64,000 bases of DNA. Origin: Allomuricauda sp. NBRC 101325 (GTDB taxonomy: Bacteria; Bacteroidota; Bacteroidia; Flavobacteriales; Flavobacteriaceae). How positions within the stretch are numbered: the stretch's first letter is position 1; each line of letters begins with the position of its first letter. The DNA is taken from contig NZ_BSQF01000001.1 of the NCBI RefSeq assembly GCF_030268205.1, forward strand, positions 1,470,649 to 1,534,648, read 5' to 3'. Shown here piece after piece: positions 46,405 to 54,905 of the stretch. Made by a program: the position numbers and the translations under genes. The notes below the pieces were generated by a model. The model was not told the DNA's origin, made no database searches, and was given only the letters and a program-made list of their open reading frames with translations.

Positions 46405-47976
46405 ATGGCAGGAGGAAAACAAACACCACGTCAGAAGATGATCAACCTTATGTACTTGATCTTCATCGCGATGTTGGCCCTTAATATGAGCAAGGAAGTA
46501 CTTGCGGCTTTCGGACTTATGAACGAAAAGTTGGAAACTTCCAATACAAGTATGGATTCCAACAACGCTAGCTTCTTTGCTAGTTTGGAAACCAAAGCTT
46601 CGGAAAACGAAGAAGAGTACGGTGAACTTTACGCCGATGCCCAAAAAGTAAAAGAACTTTCAGATGACTACTATAGTTATTTGGCAGGTTTGAAGACTGA
46701 AATGACCGCAGATGTCGAAGATCCGAAAGACTATGTGGTTATGGACAAATCAGACTACTTGGACCAAAAATTCTTTCAAGGGGACAATTTAGGTCCTGAA
46801 GGAAAAAAGTTCATGGAGTATATCGAAAATTACCGTGAAGGTGTGATCAATGCATTGCCAGAAGGTAAGTTCGAATCTTTGAAAGCTGCGGTAAAAGCCC
46901 GTTTTGCAACTGGTGATGCAGATGGTAAAGTTGAGAAAAGAGACGGTACCCGTCAAGATTGGATCAACTACCACTACGAAGGATTCCCATTGGTGGCTTC
47001 TTTGACCAAGATGACCCAATTGCAAGCCGATATCAAAACTACCGAGCAAGAGGTGTTGAAAACCCTTTTGGAAGGTGAATTGACTGAAGCTGTATCCTTG
47101 ACCAACTTTGCAAGTTCTTTGAATGCGCCAAAATCAGCATACTACTCTGGTGAAAAATATGATGGTAAAATCATTGTTAGCAAAACTGACAAGACTTCCA
47201 CTCCAGTAAAAGCTGAATTGACATTGGACGGTAGAGCTTTGACCGAAGGTAAAGATTACGAATTGGAAGCTGGTGGTATCAAAATGTTGATCAGTGCCGG
47301 TACTCCTGGTGACCACACCATTAAAGGAACCATGACGTTTATGCAGGATGGTAATGAAGTGCCAGTAGAAGTAAACAATACTTTTGCTACCATTTCCATG
47401 CCTAACGCGGCAGTTATCTCTGCTGATAAAATGAACGTGGTGTACCGTGGTGTTGCCAACCCGATGACCATTTCCATTCCAGGTATCCCTGATAACAAAG
47501 TGTCTGCATCTGCTGCTGGTTTGACCAGAAGAAGCGGTAGCCAATACATCATGAACCCAGGTACAGGTAGAACAGTGACCATTACCGCTTCTGGTACATT
47601 GCCAGATGGTAAGGGAATCTCTACCAAGTCTGAATTCCGTATCAAGGATATTCCAAGACCAGCTGGTACCGTTCGTGGGGAATCTGGTAGCATCCAAATG
47701 CCTAAGAACAACTTGGAAATTGCTACTGTAAGCGCTATGTTGGAAGACTTCGATTTCGATTTGAACCTTTCTGTTAGTCAGTTCAAAGTGAAAGTTCCAG
47801 GTCAACCTACTGTAGTGGTAAACGGAAACAAAATGGATGCAAGAGCTAAGTCTGCCCTTAGAAGAGCAGGTAGAGGTGATGCCATTCAAATATTCGATAT
47901 CCAAGCTTTCATCACAAACAACAAGAGCTACAAGTTGAAAAAAGTATCTCCAGTTGTGGTTGAGCTTACTAACTAA
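46405..47976 (+). CDS. gldM: Type IX secretion / gliding motor protein GldM
   Basis: Dimeric rotor-like protein spanning the periplasm from the GldL motor to the GldKN ring. Seen: basic N terminus (GGKQTPRQKMINLMYLI), a single membrane helix (about 13-34), a helical first periplasmic domain, and beta-rich domains including the proline-rich KDIPRPAGTVRGE segment. 523 residues, usual length. 65 bases after gldL. Strong codon bias toward common codons suggests high expression of gldLM (by eye). Confidence 0.96.
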   Translation: MAGGKQTPRQKMINLMYLIFIAMLALNMSKEVLAAFGLMNEKLETSNTSMDSNNASFFASLETKASENEEEYGELYADAQKVKELSDDYYSYLAGLKTEMTADVEDPKDYVVMDKSDYLDQKFFQGDNLGPEGKKFMEYIENYREGVINALPEGKFESLKAAVKARFATGDADGKVEKRDGTRQDWINYHYEGFPLVASLTKMTQLQADIKTTEQEVLKTLLEGELTEAVSLTNFASSLNAPKSAYYSGEKYDGKIIVSKTDKTSTPVKAELTLDGRALTEGKDYELEAGGIKMLISAGTPGDHTIKGTMTFMQDGNEVPVEVNNTFATISMPNAAVISADKMNVVYRGVANPMTISIPGIPDNKVSASAAGLTRRSGSQYIMNPGTGRTVTITASGTLPDGKGISTKSEFRIKDIPRPAGTVRGESGSIQMPKNNLEIATVSAMLEDFDFDLNLSVSQFKVKVPGQPTVVVNGNKMDARAKSALRRAGRGDAIQIFDIQAFITNNKSYKLKKVSPVVVELTN

Positions 47977-48002
47977 GAAGTATTAAAAGTATACAAGTGA
48001 TC

Positions 48003-48905
48003 ATGAATTGGAAAAACGTATTATTAATTGGATTGTTGGGTGTATTGCCAGTATCCATGATGGCCCAGGCGAATATTTTGAACGCCAAATTGCCAGAAGA
48101 TATAGGTAAAAAAACCCAAGCTCAAATAGAGCAAGATGCCGATGCTCCTTTGGAATACGGTTATGTGGATGATAGGGATATCCTTTGGTCCAAAACCGTT
48201 TGGGAAATCGTGGATCTTGATGAAAGAGTCAACTTTCCCTTGTACTACCCAACCGATACCATAGGTATTGGTAAAGATAGAAGGTCGTTGTACCACGTGC
48301 TGATGAAGAGCATCAGAGAGGGTAAATTGACCGAGGTGTACACGGATTCTTATTTTACCGAGAAAAGAAAGTTGTCCGATCTTTCCGCTACCTTGAGCAA
48401 AGTGGATACCACTGACCTTGGTTACGAACAATTGAACGCTGGTGAGCAAATTTCCCCTGAGTTTATCAACAAAAGGGATCTTACCGCAGCAGATATTGAA
48501 GAGTACCATATAAAAGGAATGTGGTATTTCGACAAACGCCAAGGCGAGCTTAAATTTCGCTTATTGGGAATTGCTCCAGTGGCTCCAGACGTAAACTTCA
48601 TCGACGATGAGTCTGTTGATCCTGGACAGAACAAAGTAGAGTTGTTCTGGGTATGGTACCCCGCGGCAAGGCAAGTATTGCACGAAGCCAAAGTGTACAA
48701 CCAACAAAACTCTGCCAGACCCATTTCCTTTGATATGTTGTTGAATGCACGTCGTTTTAACGGTGTGATCTACAAAGAGGAAAACGTTCACGAAGATCGT
48801 GAGATTAGCGATTATATTTTTGACAATTCATTGTTCCAACTCTTGGAAGCTCAACGCATCAAAGAGAACATAAGAGACAAGGAACAAGATATGTGGGCTT
48901 ACTAA
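48003..48905 (+). CDS. gldN: Type IX secretion / gliding protein GldN
   Basis: Periplasmic ring partner of GldK. ATG at 48003 is preferred over a GTG two codons earlier, since it gives a clean signal peptide (1-21, ending MMAQA). 300 residues with conserved segments such as DDRDILWSKTVWEIVDLDERVNFPLYYP in family order and AKVYNQQNSARPISFD. Last gene of the operon, followed by a strong terminator at 48943. Confidence 0.95.
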   Translation: MNWKNVLLIGLLGVLPVSMMAQANILNAKLPEDIGKKTQAQIEQDADAPLEYGYVDDRDILWSKTVWEIVDLDERVNFPLYYPTDTIGIGKDRRSLYHVLMKSIREGKLTEVYTDSYFTEKRKLSDLSATLSKVDTTDLGYEQLNAGEQISPEFINKRDLTAADIEEYHIKGMWYFDKRQGELKFRLLGIAPVAPDVNFIDDESVDPGQNKVELFWVWYPAARQVLHEAKVYNQQNSARPISFDMLLNARRFNGVIYKEENVHEDREISDYIFDNSLFQLLEAQRIKENIRDKEQDMWAY

Positions 48906-48942
48906 GGTAACTTCACAAATAATTTCCAATTCAATACAAATT

Positions 48943-48973
48943 ACGCCGCACTTTATGTGCGGCGTTTTTTTTT
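48943..48973 (+). terminator. Intrinsic terminator of the gldKLMN operon
   Basis: Perfect nine-bp stem ACGCCGCAC / GTGCGGCGT with loop TTTAT followed by eight T, 37 bases after the gldN stop. Confidence 0.95.
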
Positions 48974-48982
48974 GAAACACAT

Positions 48983-49009
48983 TGTCATTTCTGGGAAGGC
49001 AGGAATCCA
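48983..49009. repeat. Intergenic palindromic repeat, copy 3
   Basis: TGTCATTTCTG and CAGGAATCCA surround the loop GGAAGG; the arms ATTTCTG / CAGGAAT pair with one G-T. Compared with copy 1, one stem pair is changed on both sides (C-G to T-A), a compensatory change that argues for a conserved hairpin. Confidence 0.65.
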
Positions 49010-49159
49010 ATGGAGAAAATCTCGAAAGCTTCTTTTGCCATTATGGAGTGAGTGTCCTCTTTCCCAACATTCGTGATAATTGGTATGATTTGTGTCAACC
49101 TGTAAATAGACCAATATACTATAGCTAACTTCTACCAAGAGATTCCATATTTTTGCGCT

Positions 49160-50215
49160 ATGGTAGATTATATAGTAGTGGGTCTGGGATTGGCAGGCAT
49201 TTCTTTCTGTGAGACTTTGGAAAAAAACGGCAAATCGTTTAAGGTGATAACCGATAGGTCCCAGCAAGCTTCCCAAGTGGCTGGGGGATTGTACAACCCA
49301 GTTATCCTAAAAAGATTTACCCTGGCATGGAATGCCCAACAACAGTTAGAAAAAGCCAAGCCCTTCTATAAACATTTGGAGGCGAAGTTAGGGGTAGATT
49401 TAGACCATGAACTTCCAGTGCTTCGGAAATTTGCCTCCATTGAAGAACAAAACAATTGGTTCGAAGCAGCAGATCGCCCTGGATTGGAACAATTCCTTTC
49501 CACTAAAATTCAACCAAACCATAATTCGAATATTGAAGCTCCTTTTGGTTTTGGAGAAGTAAAATATTCAGGACGAATAGATACGGGGACCTTGGTCAAC
49601 GTCTATAAAAATTACTTGGAGCAGAAAGGACAGTTTCAAGAGGAATCATTTGATTTTACAGCACTTGAAATCAAGGAAAATAGTGTTGTCTACAAAACCA
49701 TTGAAGCCAAAAACATCGTGTTTGCCTGTGGATTTGGCCTTAAACAGAGCCCCTTTTTTGGGTATTTGCCCCTAAATGGGACCAAGGGGGAGTTATTGGT
49801 GATTAAGGCCCCCGAATTCAAAGAACAAAACGTGATCAAATCGGGAGCGTTTACCATTCCTATGGAAAATGACACCTATTTGGTCGGGGCTACCTATAAA
49901 TGGAAGGACAAAACCAATGTGCCCACGGAAGAATCCAAAAATGAGCTCTTGGATAAATTAAAGACCTTCCTAAAATGCGATTTTGAGGTAATTGACCATG
50001 TGGCAGGAATTCGTCCAACCGTGGTGGATAGAAGACCATTGGTAGGTCAACATCCAAAATATTCCAACCTTTATGTGCTCAACGGATTTGGCTCAAGAGG
50101 GGTAATGATCGCTCCTTATGCTTCCGAACAATTGTACAACTTTATTGAAAATGGAATTGCTCTCGATAAAGAAATTGACATCAATAGATTTACCAAAAAA
50201 TATTACAAAGCTTAA
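49160..50215 (+). CDS. FAD-dependent oxidoreductase of the D-amino-acid-oxidase (DAO) family
   Basis: Predicted flavoprotein of 351 residues. Seen: N-terminal dinucleotide-binding fold DYIVVGLGLAGISFCE (Rossmann GxGxxG), the DAO-type segments GGLYNPVILKR and GIRPTVVDRRPLVG, and a C-terminal GFGSRGVMIAPYASE FAD contact. It resembles the glycine/D-amino-acid oxidase and MnmC-C-like group. Substrate unknown. Stop overlaps that of the convergent DUF983 gene (TTAA). A TATTTTTG box ends only four bases before the ATG, too close for a usual promoter. Confidence 0.82.
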   Translation: MVDYIVVGLGLAGISFCETLEKNGKSFKVITDRSQQASQVAGGLYNPVILKRFTLAWNAQQQLEKAKPFYKHLEAKLGVDLDHELPVLRKFASIEEQNNWFEAADRPGLEQFLSTKIQPNHNSNIEAPFGFGEVKYSGRIDTGTLVNVYKNYLEQKGQFQEESFDFTALEIKENSVVYKTIEAKNIVFACGFGLKQSPFFGYLPLNGTKGELLVIKAPEFKEQNVIKSGAFTIPMENDTYLVGATYKWKDKTNVPTEESKNELLDKLKTFLKCDFEVIDHVAGIRPTVVDRRPLVGQHPKYSNLYVLNGFGSRGVMIAPYASEQLYNFIENGIALDKEIDINRFTKKYYKA

Positions 50216-50613
50216 CCCTTAACGGTTTGGTGCTGTTTTACCGAGCTTGGGTCGTATTTCACAAAGAAATTGATCCAAATGTTACGCGACAATCGAATAA
50301 TTACGGGCATAAATCCAATCAAGGTGGCTACAATGGCAATAAAGGTATTGATCAAGGTAGTGCCAAAAAATAAAAAGGAAATCACAAAAGCGGCCACGGC
50401 AAACGCAATCCCCACGGCATAACTCACGTACATGGCACCGTAAAAGAAAGAAGGCTCAATCTTGTACTTCAGGTCACAGTGCGAACAGCGATCGTTCATC
50501 TTAAAAATTTTGTTCAACACATACGGATTTGACGTTTCGTACATGCTCTCCTCATGACATCTAGGACAACTTCCTGTTAAAATGCTGTACAGTTTGGTTC
50601 CTTTTTTTAACAT
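50212..50613 (-). CDS. DUF983 family membrane protein with two zinc-ribbon-like CxxC pairs
   Basis: 133 residues from the ATG at 50613 (a longer TTG start at 50622 is less likely). Seen: CPRC near residue 16 and CSHC near residue 42, forming a rubredoxin-like zinc ribbon, then two hydrophobic segments (about 58-80 and 83-104). DUF983 proteins are small membrane proteins of unknown function. Convergent with the flavoprotein gene; divergent from the ABC-F gene. Confidence 0.82.
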   Translation of the reverse strand: MLKKGTKLYSILTGSCPRCHEESMYETSNPYVLNKIFKMNDRCSHCDLKYKIEPSFFYGAMYVSYAVGIAFAVAAFVISFLFFGTTLINTFIAIVATLIGFMPVIIRLSRNIWINFFVKYDPSSVKQHQTVKG

Positions 50614-50656
50614 TTGCACCAATTTTTACGTAAAAGTAAAGATTCGAGCCGTCTTC

Positions 50657-50678
50657 TTATGTAATTCAAGTCACATAA
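50657..50678 (+). promoter_or_regulatory. Inverted repeat directly before the ABC-F start codon
   Basis: TTATGT and ACATAA arms with a ten-base spacer end one base before the ATG at 50680. It could be an operator or a weak leader hairpin; six AT-rich pairs may also be chance. Confidence 0.25.
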
Positions 50679-50679
50679 A

Positions 50680-52593
50680 ATGCTAAATGTCCATAATCTT
50701 TCAGTAGCCTTCGGAGGTGAATATTTGTTCGAGGAAATCTCTTATCGTTTGAATGGTGGGGATAGGGTAGGCCTTATTGGAAAAAATGGTGCTGGTAAAT
50801 CCACCATGCTCAAATTGCTTTCCAAGGAAATGCCCTTGGATGAAGGAACCATCGCCATGGAAAAGAATGTCAAAATTGGTTTTCTAAAACAAGATATCGA
50901 TTTTGAACAGGGACGTACCGTTTTGGAAGAATCCTATCAAGCATTTTCAGAGATCAAGGCATTGGAGAGAAAGCTAGATGAGATCAATACAGGTTTGGCC
51001 GAACGTACCGATTATGAAAGTGATGGTTACCACAAACTGATGGTCGACCTAAACGATGTGACCCATCATTATGAGATTTTGGGTGGGTACAATTACCAAG
51101 GTGATACCGAAAAAGTATTATTGGGACTTGGTTTTAAACGTGAGGATTTCAATAAACTTACCGATACTTTTTCCGGGGGATGGCGTATGCGCATTGAGTT
51201 GGCCAAACTGCTGCTTCAAAACAACGATGTATTGTTGCTGGATGAGCCTACCAACCACTTGGATATCGAATCCATTATTTGGTTGGAGCAGTTTTTGAAC
51301 AATTATTCAGGAGCAGTGGTGATCGTTTCCCACGATAAAATGTTTTTGGACAATGTGACCAACCGTACCATACAAATTTCATTGGGAAGGATTTACGACT
51401 ACAATAAACCCTATACCAAGTTTTTGGCGCACCGAAAAGAGATCATGGAGCAGCAGCTCAGTGCCCAAAAGAACCAAGAGAAGCAAATTCAACAGACCGA
51501 ACGACTTATTGAAAAGTTCCGGGCCAAATCCAGTAAGGCCTCCATGGCGCAATCCTTGATCAAAAAATTGGATAAGATTGAACGCATCGAAGTGGATGAA
51601 GAGGACAATAGCGTTATGAATGTGCGCTTCCCCGTTTCGGTAAATCCGGGGAAGGTGATTGCCGAGTTGGATGGTATTTCCAAGAGTTATGGACCCAAGA
51701 ACGTACTGGATCAAATCGATCTATTGGTTGAGCGCGGAAGCAAGACCGCTTTTGTGGGGCAAAATGGACAGGGTAAAACCACCTTGGCCAAAATCATGGT
51801 CGGAGAGCTGGAACATCAAGGCCATTTAAAAATAGGACACAATGTGCAATTGGGATACTTTGCCCAAAACCAAGCAGAATATTTGGATGGTTCCAAGACC
51901 GTGCTAGACACCATGATCGATGAGGCCAATGAGCAGAACCGAAGCAAGGTCAGGGATATTCTAGGTTCCTTTTTGTTCCGGGGGGAAGAAGTGGATAAAT
52001 ACGTAAAAGTACTCTCAGGAGGGGAACGAAACCGTTTGGCCTTGGCAAAGATGTTACTGCAGCCTTTTAATGTGTTGGTCATGGATGAGCCTACGAACCA
52101 CTTGGACATTCAATCCAAGAATGTGTTAAAGAAGGCTTTGCAAAGTTTCGAAGGTACTTTGATCCTTGTTTCACACGATAGGGACTTTTTACAGGGCTTA
52201 ACAGATAGGGTCTACGAGTTTAAGGAAGGTAATATCAAAGAATATTTGGGTGATATTGATTTTTATCTGGAGCAACGTCAGGTGGAAGATTTCCGAAGTG
52301 TTGAAAAAGGAGAAAAAAAGCAAGAAGAGAAGGTCGTGGAAAAACCCAAGGAAAACGACTACCAGACCCAGAAGAAATTAAAATCCCTTAAAAATAAATT
52401 GAGCGGGGTGGAAAAACGCATTTCACAACTGGAAAAAGAGATTGCTGAAATCGACCACGAACTGCTTTTGGACTACGATGGCACTATAGCCAAAAAAGGA
52501 TTTTTTGATGGTTACCAGAAGAAAAAGAAGGAATTGGAAACCTTAATGGGCGACTGGGAAAACATCTCGCACGAATTGGAATCATTAGGTTAA
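50680..52593 (+). CDS. ABC-F family ATPase (Uup/EttA-like translation factor)
   Basis: Soluble protein with two ABC domains and no membrane part; ABC-F members act on ribosomes to relieve stalling. Seen: NBD1 (about 1-240) with Walker A GKNGAGKST, signature FSGGW and DEPTNHLD; a helical P-site-tRNA-interaction linker (about 245-320); NBD2 (about 325-540) with GQNGQGKTT, LSGGE and DEPTNHLD; and a C-terminal coiled coil (about 555-637) as in Uup. 637 residues. This layout suggests a housekeeping rather than an antibiotic-resistance factor, though that cannot be settled by eye. Confidence 0.93.
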   Translation: MLNVHNLSVAFGGEYLFEEISYRLNGGDRVGLIGKNGAGKSTMLKLLSKEMPLDEGTIAMEKNVKIGFLKQDIDFEQGRTVLEESYQAFSEIKALERKLDEINTGLAERTDYESDGYHKLMVDLNDVTHHYEILGGYNYQGDTEKVLLGLGFKREDFNKLTDTFSGGWRMRIELAKLLLQNNDVLLLDEPTNHLDIESIIWLEQFLNNYSGAVVIVSHDKMFLDNVTNRTIQISLGRIYDYNKPYTKFLAHRKEIMEQQLSAQKNQEKQIQQTERLIEKFRAKSSKASMAQSLIKKLDKIERIEVDEEDNSVMNVRFPVSVNPGKVIAELDGISKSYGPKNVLDQIDLLVERGSKTAFVGQNGQGKTTLAKIMVGELEHQGHLKIGHNVQLGYFAQNQAEYLDGSKTVLDTMIDEANEQNRSKVRDILGSFLFRGEEVDKYVKVLSGGERNRLALAKMLLQPFNVLVMDEPTNHLDIQSKNVLKKALQSFEGTLILVSHDRDFLQGLTDRVYEFKEGNIKEYLGDIDFYLEQRQVEDFRSVEKGEKKQEEKVVEKPKENDYQTQKKLKSLKNKLSGVEKRISQLEKEIAEIDHELLLDYDGTIAKKGFFDGYQKKKKELETLMGDWENISHELESLG

Positions 52594-52730
52594 GGCATTT
52601 TCCTACATTTTAAACCACACTTTTTAACTGATACACAACATTTTCGAGCATATTCGTCGATAATATTTGTAGGTTTTTTCGACTTCATGTTACTTTGTAA
52701 GTAAATTCCTTACAACCAAATAAGTAATTC

Positions 52731-53621
52731 ATGATTCGATTCGTAATTTTCTTCTTTTTATTGGTTACGTCCTTACATGCTTCAGAGCCTAAAGGACAGG
52801 TGACCCGTGCTGAAAAAGAGGCCCTATTGGACCTTTATAACAGTACCCATGGGGAGCAATGGAAAGTTACCTGGGATTTGAACGCCCCTGTTGAAACTTG
52901 GAAAGGTGTTCAGGTAAAGGACGGTCATGTTGTGGGAATTTCCCTTTTTATGAACAACCTCGACGGGGTATTGCCAGAAAGTCTGGGCAAACTAAAATAC
53001 CTATCCGAGCTTAATCTGGCTTTTAATAATATCACAGGAGTTTTACCAAAGGATATTGTTAAGTTGGAAAAAATAAAAGTGCTTCGTTTGGAAATGAACC
53101 GTATTAAAGGTGCACTACCTGAAGAAATCGGCCAAATGAAGGAATTGGAGACCTTTTCCATGTTCAATAACTTTTTGAGTGGACCCATTCCAGAAGGCTT
53201 CGGATCACTTACCAATTTAAAAGAACTGAATCTTTCCAGTAATAACCTCAAGGGAATCATTCCCAAATCCATTGGGAACTTGACCAAGTTACAAGCCCTT
53301 GGACTTTTTGAAAATAACCTGGAGGGAGAGATTCCATCAGAAATAGGAAAATTGGGAGAACTTAAAGAATTGGTGTTGGCCAATAATCAATTGGGAGGTG
53401 AGATTCCACAAGAATTTGGACAATTGGCCAGTTTGCAGATACTTCAGTTGCAAAACAATCAATTCAACTCATTTACAGGACTTAAGAATATGAATACGAA
53501 ACAACTTTTGGTATTCGATTCTGATGATAAGTCCTTAAATCCCAAGTTTAAAGAAATACAATTTGAGCGTACCCGCATGGCCGATACCAAATTCGAGGAC
53601 GCCGAAAACGACAACGAGTAG
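52731..53621 (+). CDS. Exported leucine-rich-repeat protein of the plant-specific type
   Basis: 296 residues with a signal peptide (1-17, ending LHAS). A cap at about 25-79 (ALLDLYNST...W...ETWKGV) mimics the LRRNT_2 cap of plant LRR proteins. Seven 24-residue repeats follow (80-247), each with the plant-type LxGxIP or LxGxLP hallmark, for example NNLKGIIP and NNLEGEIP. The C-terminal 45 residues are charged and non-repetitive; no T9SS sorting domain is seen. Such proteins usually bind proteins or glycans; the ligand here is unknown. Confidence 0.9.
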   Translation: MIRFVIFFFLLVTSLHASEPKGQVTRAEKEALLDLYNSTHGEQWKVTWDLNAPVETWKGVQVKDGHVVGISLFMNNLDGVLPESLGKLKYLSELNLAFNNITGVLPKDIVKLEKIKVLRLEMNRIKGALPEEIGQMKELETFSMFNNFLSGPIPEGFGSLTNLKELNLSSNNLKGIIPKSIGNLTKLQALGLFENNLEGEIPSEIGKLGELKELVLANNQLGGEIPQEFGQLASLQILQLQNNQFNSFTGLKNMNTKQLLVFDSDDKSLNPKFKEIQFERTRMADTKFEDAENDNE

Positions 53622-53649
53622 TTAGTTATCAATTTAGTTTGTCTGGTTT

Positions 53650-53676
53650 GGGGCTGCCGTTTAGGGGCCCCTTTTT
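53650..53676 (+). terminator. Probable intrinsic terminator after the LRR gene
   Basis: Five-bp GC stem GGGGC / GCCCC with a 12-base loop and TTTTT, 29 bases after the LRR stop. Short stem, so moderate strength. Confidence 0.6.
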
Positions 53677-53739
53677 GTATTTGGGCAAGTTTATGGGGGA
53701 TTTTATGAAATATTTAACCATTCTCTAAAATGTAGGAAA

Positions 53740-53747
53740 TAGATTTG
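53740..53747 (+). promoter_or_regulatory. Candidate -7 element (TAGATTTG) for the second RND operon
   Basis: Exact TAnnTTTG match 24 bases before the ATG at 53772. No good -33 TTG seen. Confidence 0.4.
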
Positions 53748-53771
53748 CAGCGTCATTAATTAACTAAACCA

Positions 53772-54893
53772 ATGCGAAAACTAATCATATCGGCACTTGC
53801 TGGTGGTGTCATTATATTTGTTTCCCTCTATTTTGCAGGTTTAATTGCAGGAAGTAGGGACATGCGAAGGCCACAGGCACAAAAAGTTGTCAAAACCGTA
53901 TTTGTAGACACGGTTTCCAACGGCACTGTCCCTATCGTGGTACCTGCCAATGGAAATTTGAATGCCAAAAAACGTGTGGAACTGTACTCTGAGGTTCAAG
54001 GCGTTTTTAGACCTGGCAGTAAATTGTTCAGGGCTGGACAAGAATATAAAGCGGGTCAGACCCTGATCCGTATTGACGAAAACGAATACTACGCATCCGT
54101 TCAAGCCGCAAAAAGTAATCTATACAATTTGTTGACCTCCATTATGGCGGATTTGCGTTTGGATTACCCAGAAATTTATCCAAAATGGCAGTCCTATCTG
54201 AACGGCTTCGATTTGGAGAAAACCACTCCTGCGCTTCCTAAAATGGATACGGAAAAAGAGAAATTCTTTATTTCGGGAAGAGGTGTGATTTCCAATTATT
54301 ACAATGTGAAGAATTTGGAGTCAAGACTCTCCAAGCACACTATAACTGCTCCTTTTGATGGTGTTTTGGCCGAAGCATTGGTCACTGAGGGAACTTTGAT
54401 TCGTTCAGGACAAAAGTTGGGTGAGTTCATCAATACAGGAGTTTACGAACTTGAAGTTTCCGTAAGTAAAACCTATGGCGATGTTTTGAGAGTTGGAAGA
54501 ACAGTGGAATTGGCCAATTTGGATGGTACAAAAACCTACACTGGAGAAGTAATTCGTGTGAACGGAAGAGTGGACCAAGCCTCACAGACCATCACTGTTT
54601 TTATAGAAGTTAGTGGCGAAAATCTTAAAGAAGGTCAATACCTCGAAGCCAAATTGGAAGCTAGGGAAGAAACCGATGCCATCGAAATCAATAGATCTCT
54701 ATTGTTGGACAACAACCAAATCTTTGTGGTCAAGGATTCCATTTTGGACCTATTGGATGTGAACCCTGTTTATTTTACGGATAGAACAGTAGTGCTTAAA
54801 AATGTGCCCGATGGCGAAGTGATCGTTTCGCGACCGATGACAGGTGCATACGCAGGCATGTTGGTAAAAATTTACAACGAAAGTAAATCCTAA
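53772..54893 (+). CDS. RND efflux periplasmic adaptor (membrane fusion protein)
   Basis: 373 residues with an N-terminal membrane anchor (about 4-26), barrel-sandwich halves around a helical hairpin (about 65-200, KRVELYSEVQG and ITAPFDGVLAEALV) and a beta-barrel/membrane-proximal end. It should link the RND pump gene 12 bases downstream to the TolC-type channel. No metal-binding motif is present, unlike the CusB-type adaptor in this window, so this system more likely handles organic compounds. First gene of a three-gene efflux operon. Confidence 0.92.
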   Translation: MRKLIISALAGGVIIFVSLYFAGLIAGSRDMRRPQAQKVVKTVFVDTVSNGTVPIVVPANGNLNAKKRVELYSEVQGVFRPGSKLFRAGQEYKAGQTLIRIDENEYYASVQAAKSNLYNLLTSIMADLRLDYPEIYPKWQSYLNGFDLEKTTPALPKMDTEKEKFFISGRGVISNYYNVKNLESRLSKHTITAPFDGVLAEALVTEGTLIRSGQKLGEFINTGVYELEVSVSKTYGDVLRVGRTVELANLDGTKTYTGEVIRVNGRVDQASQTITVFIEVSGENLKEGQYLEAKLEAREETDAIEINRSLLLDNNQIFVVKDSILDLLDVNPVYFTDRTVVLKNVPDGEVIVSRPMTGAYAGMLVKIYNESKS

Positions 54894-54905
54894 AAAAACA
54901 CCGCC

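Noticed and set aside
47134-47904. 256-codon minus-strand open frame inside gldM
   Set aside because: Composition (Ser, His, Phe, Thr) is that of an antisense shadow; gldM is certain.
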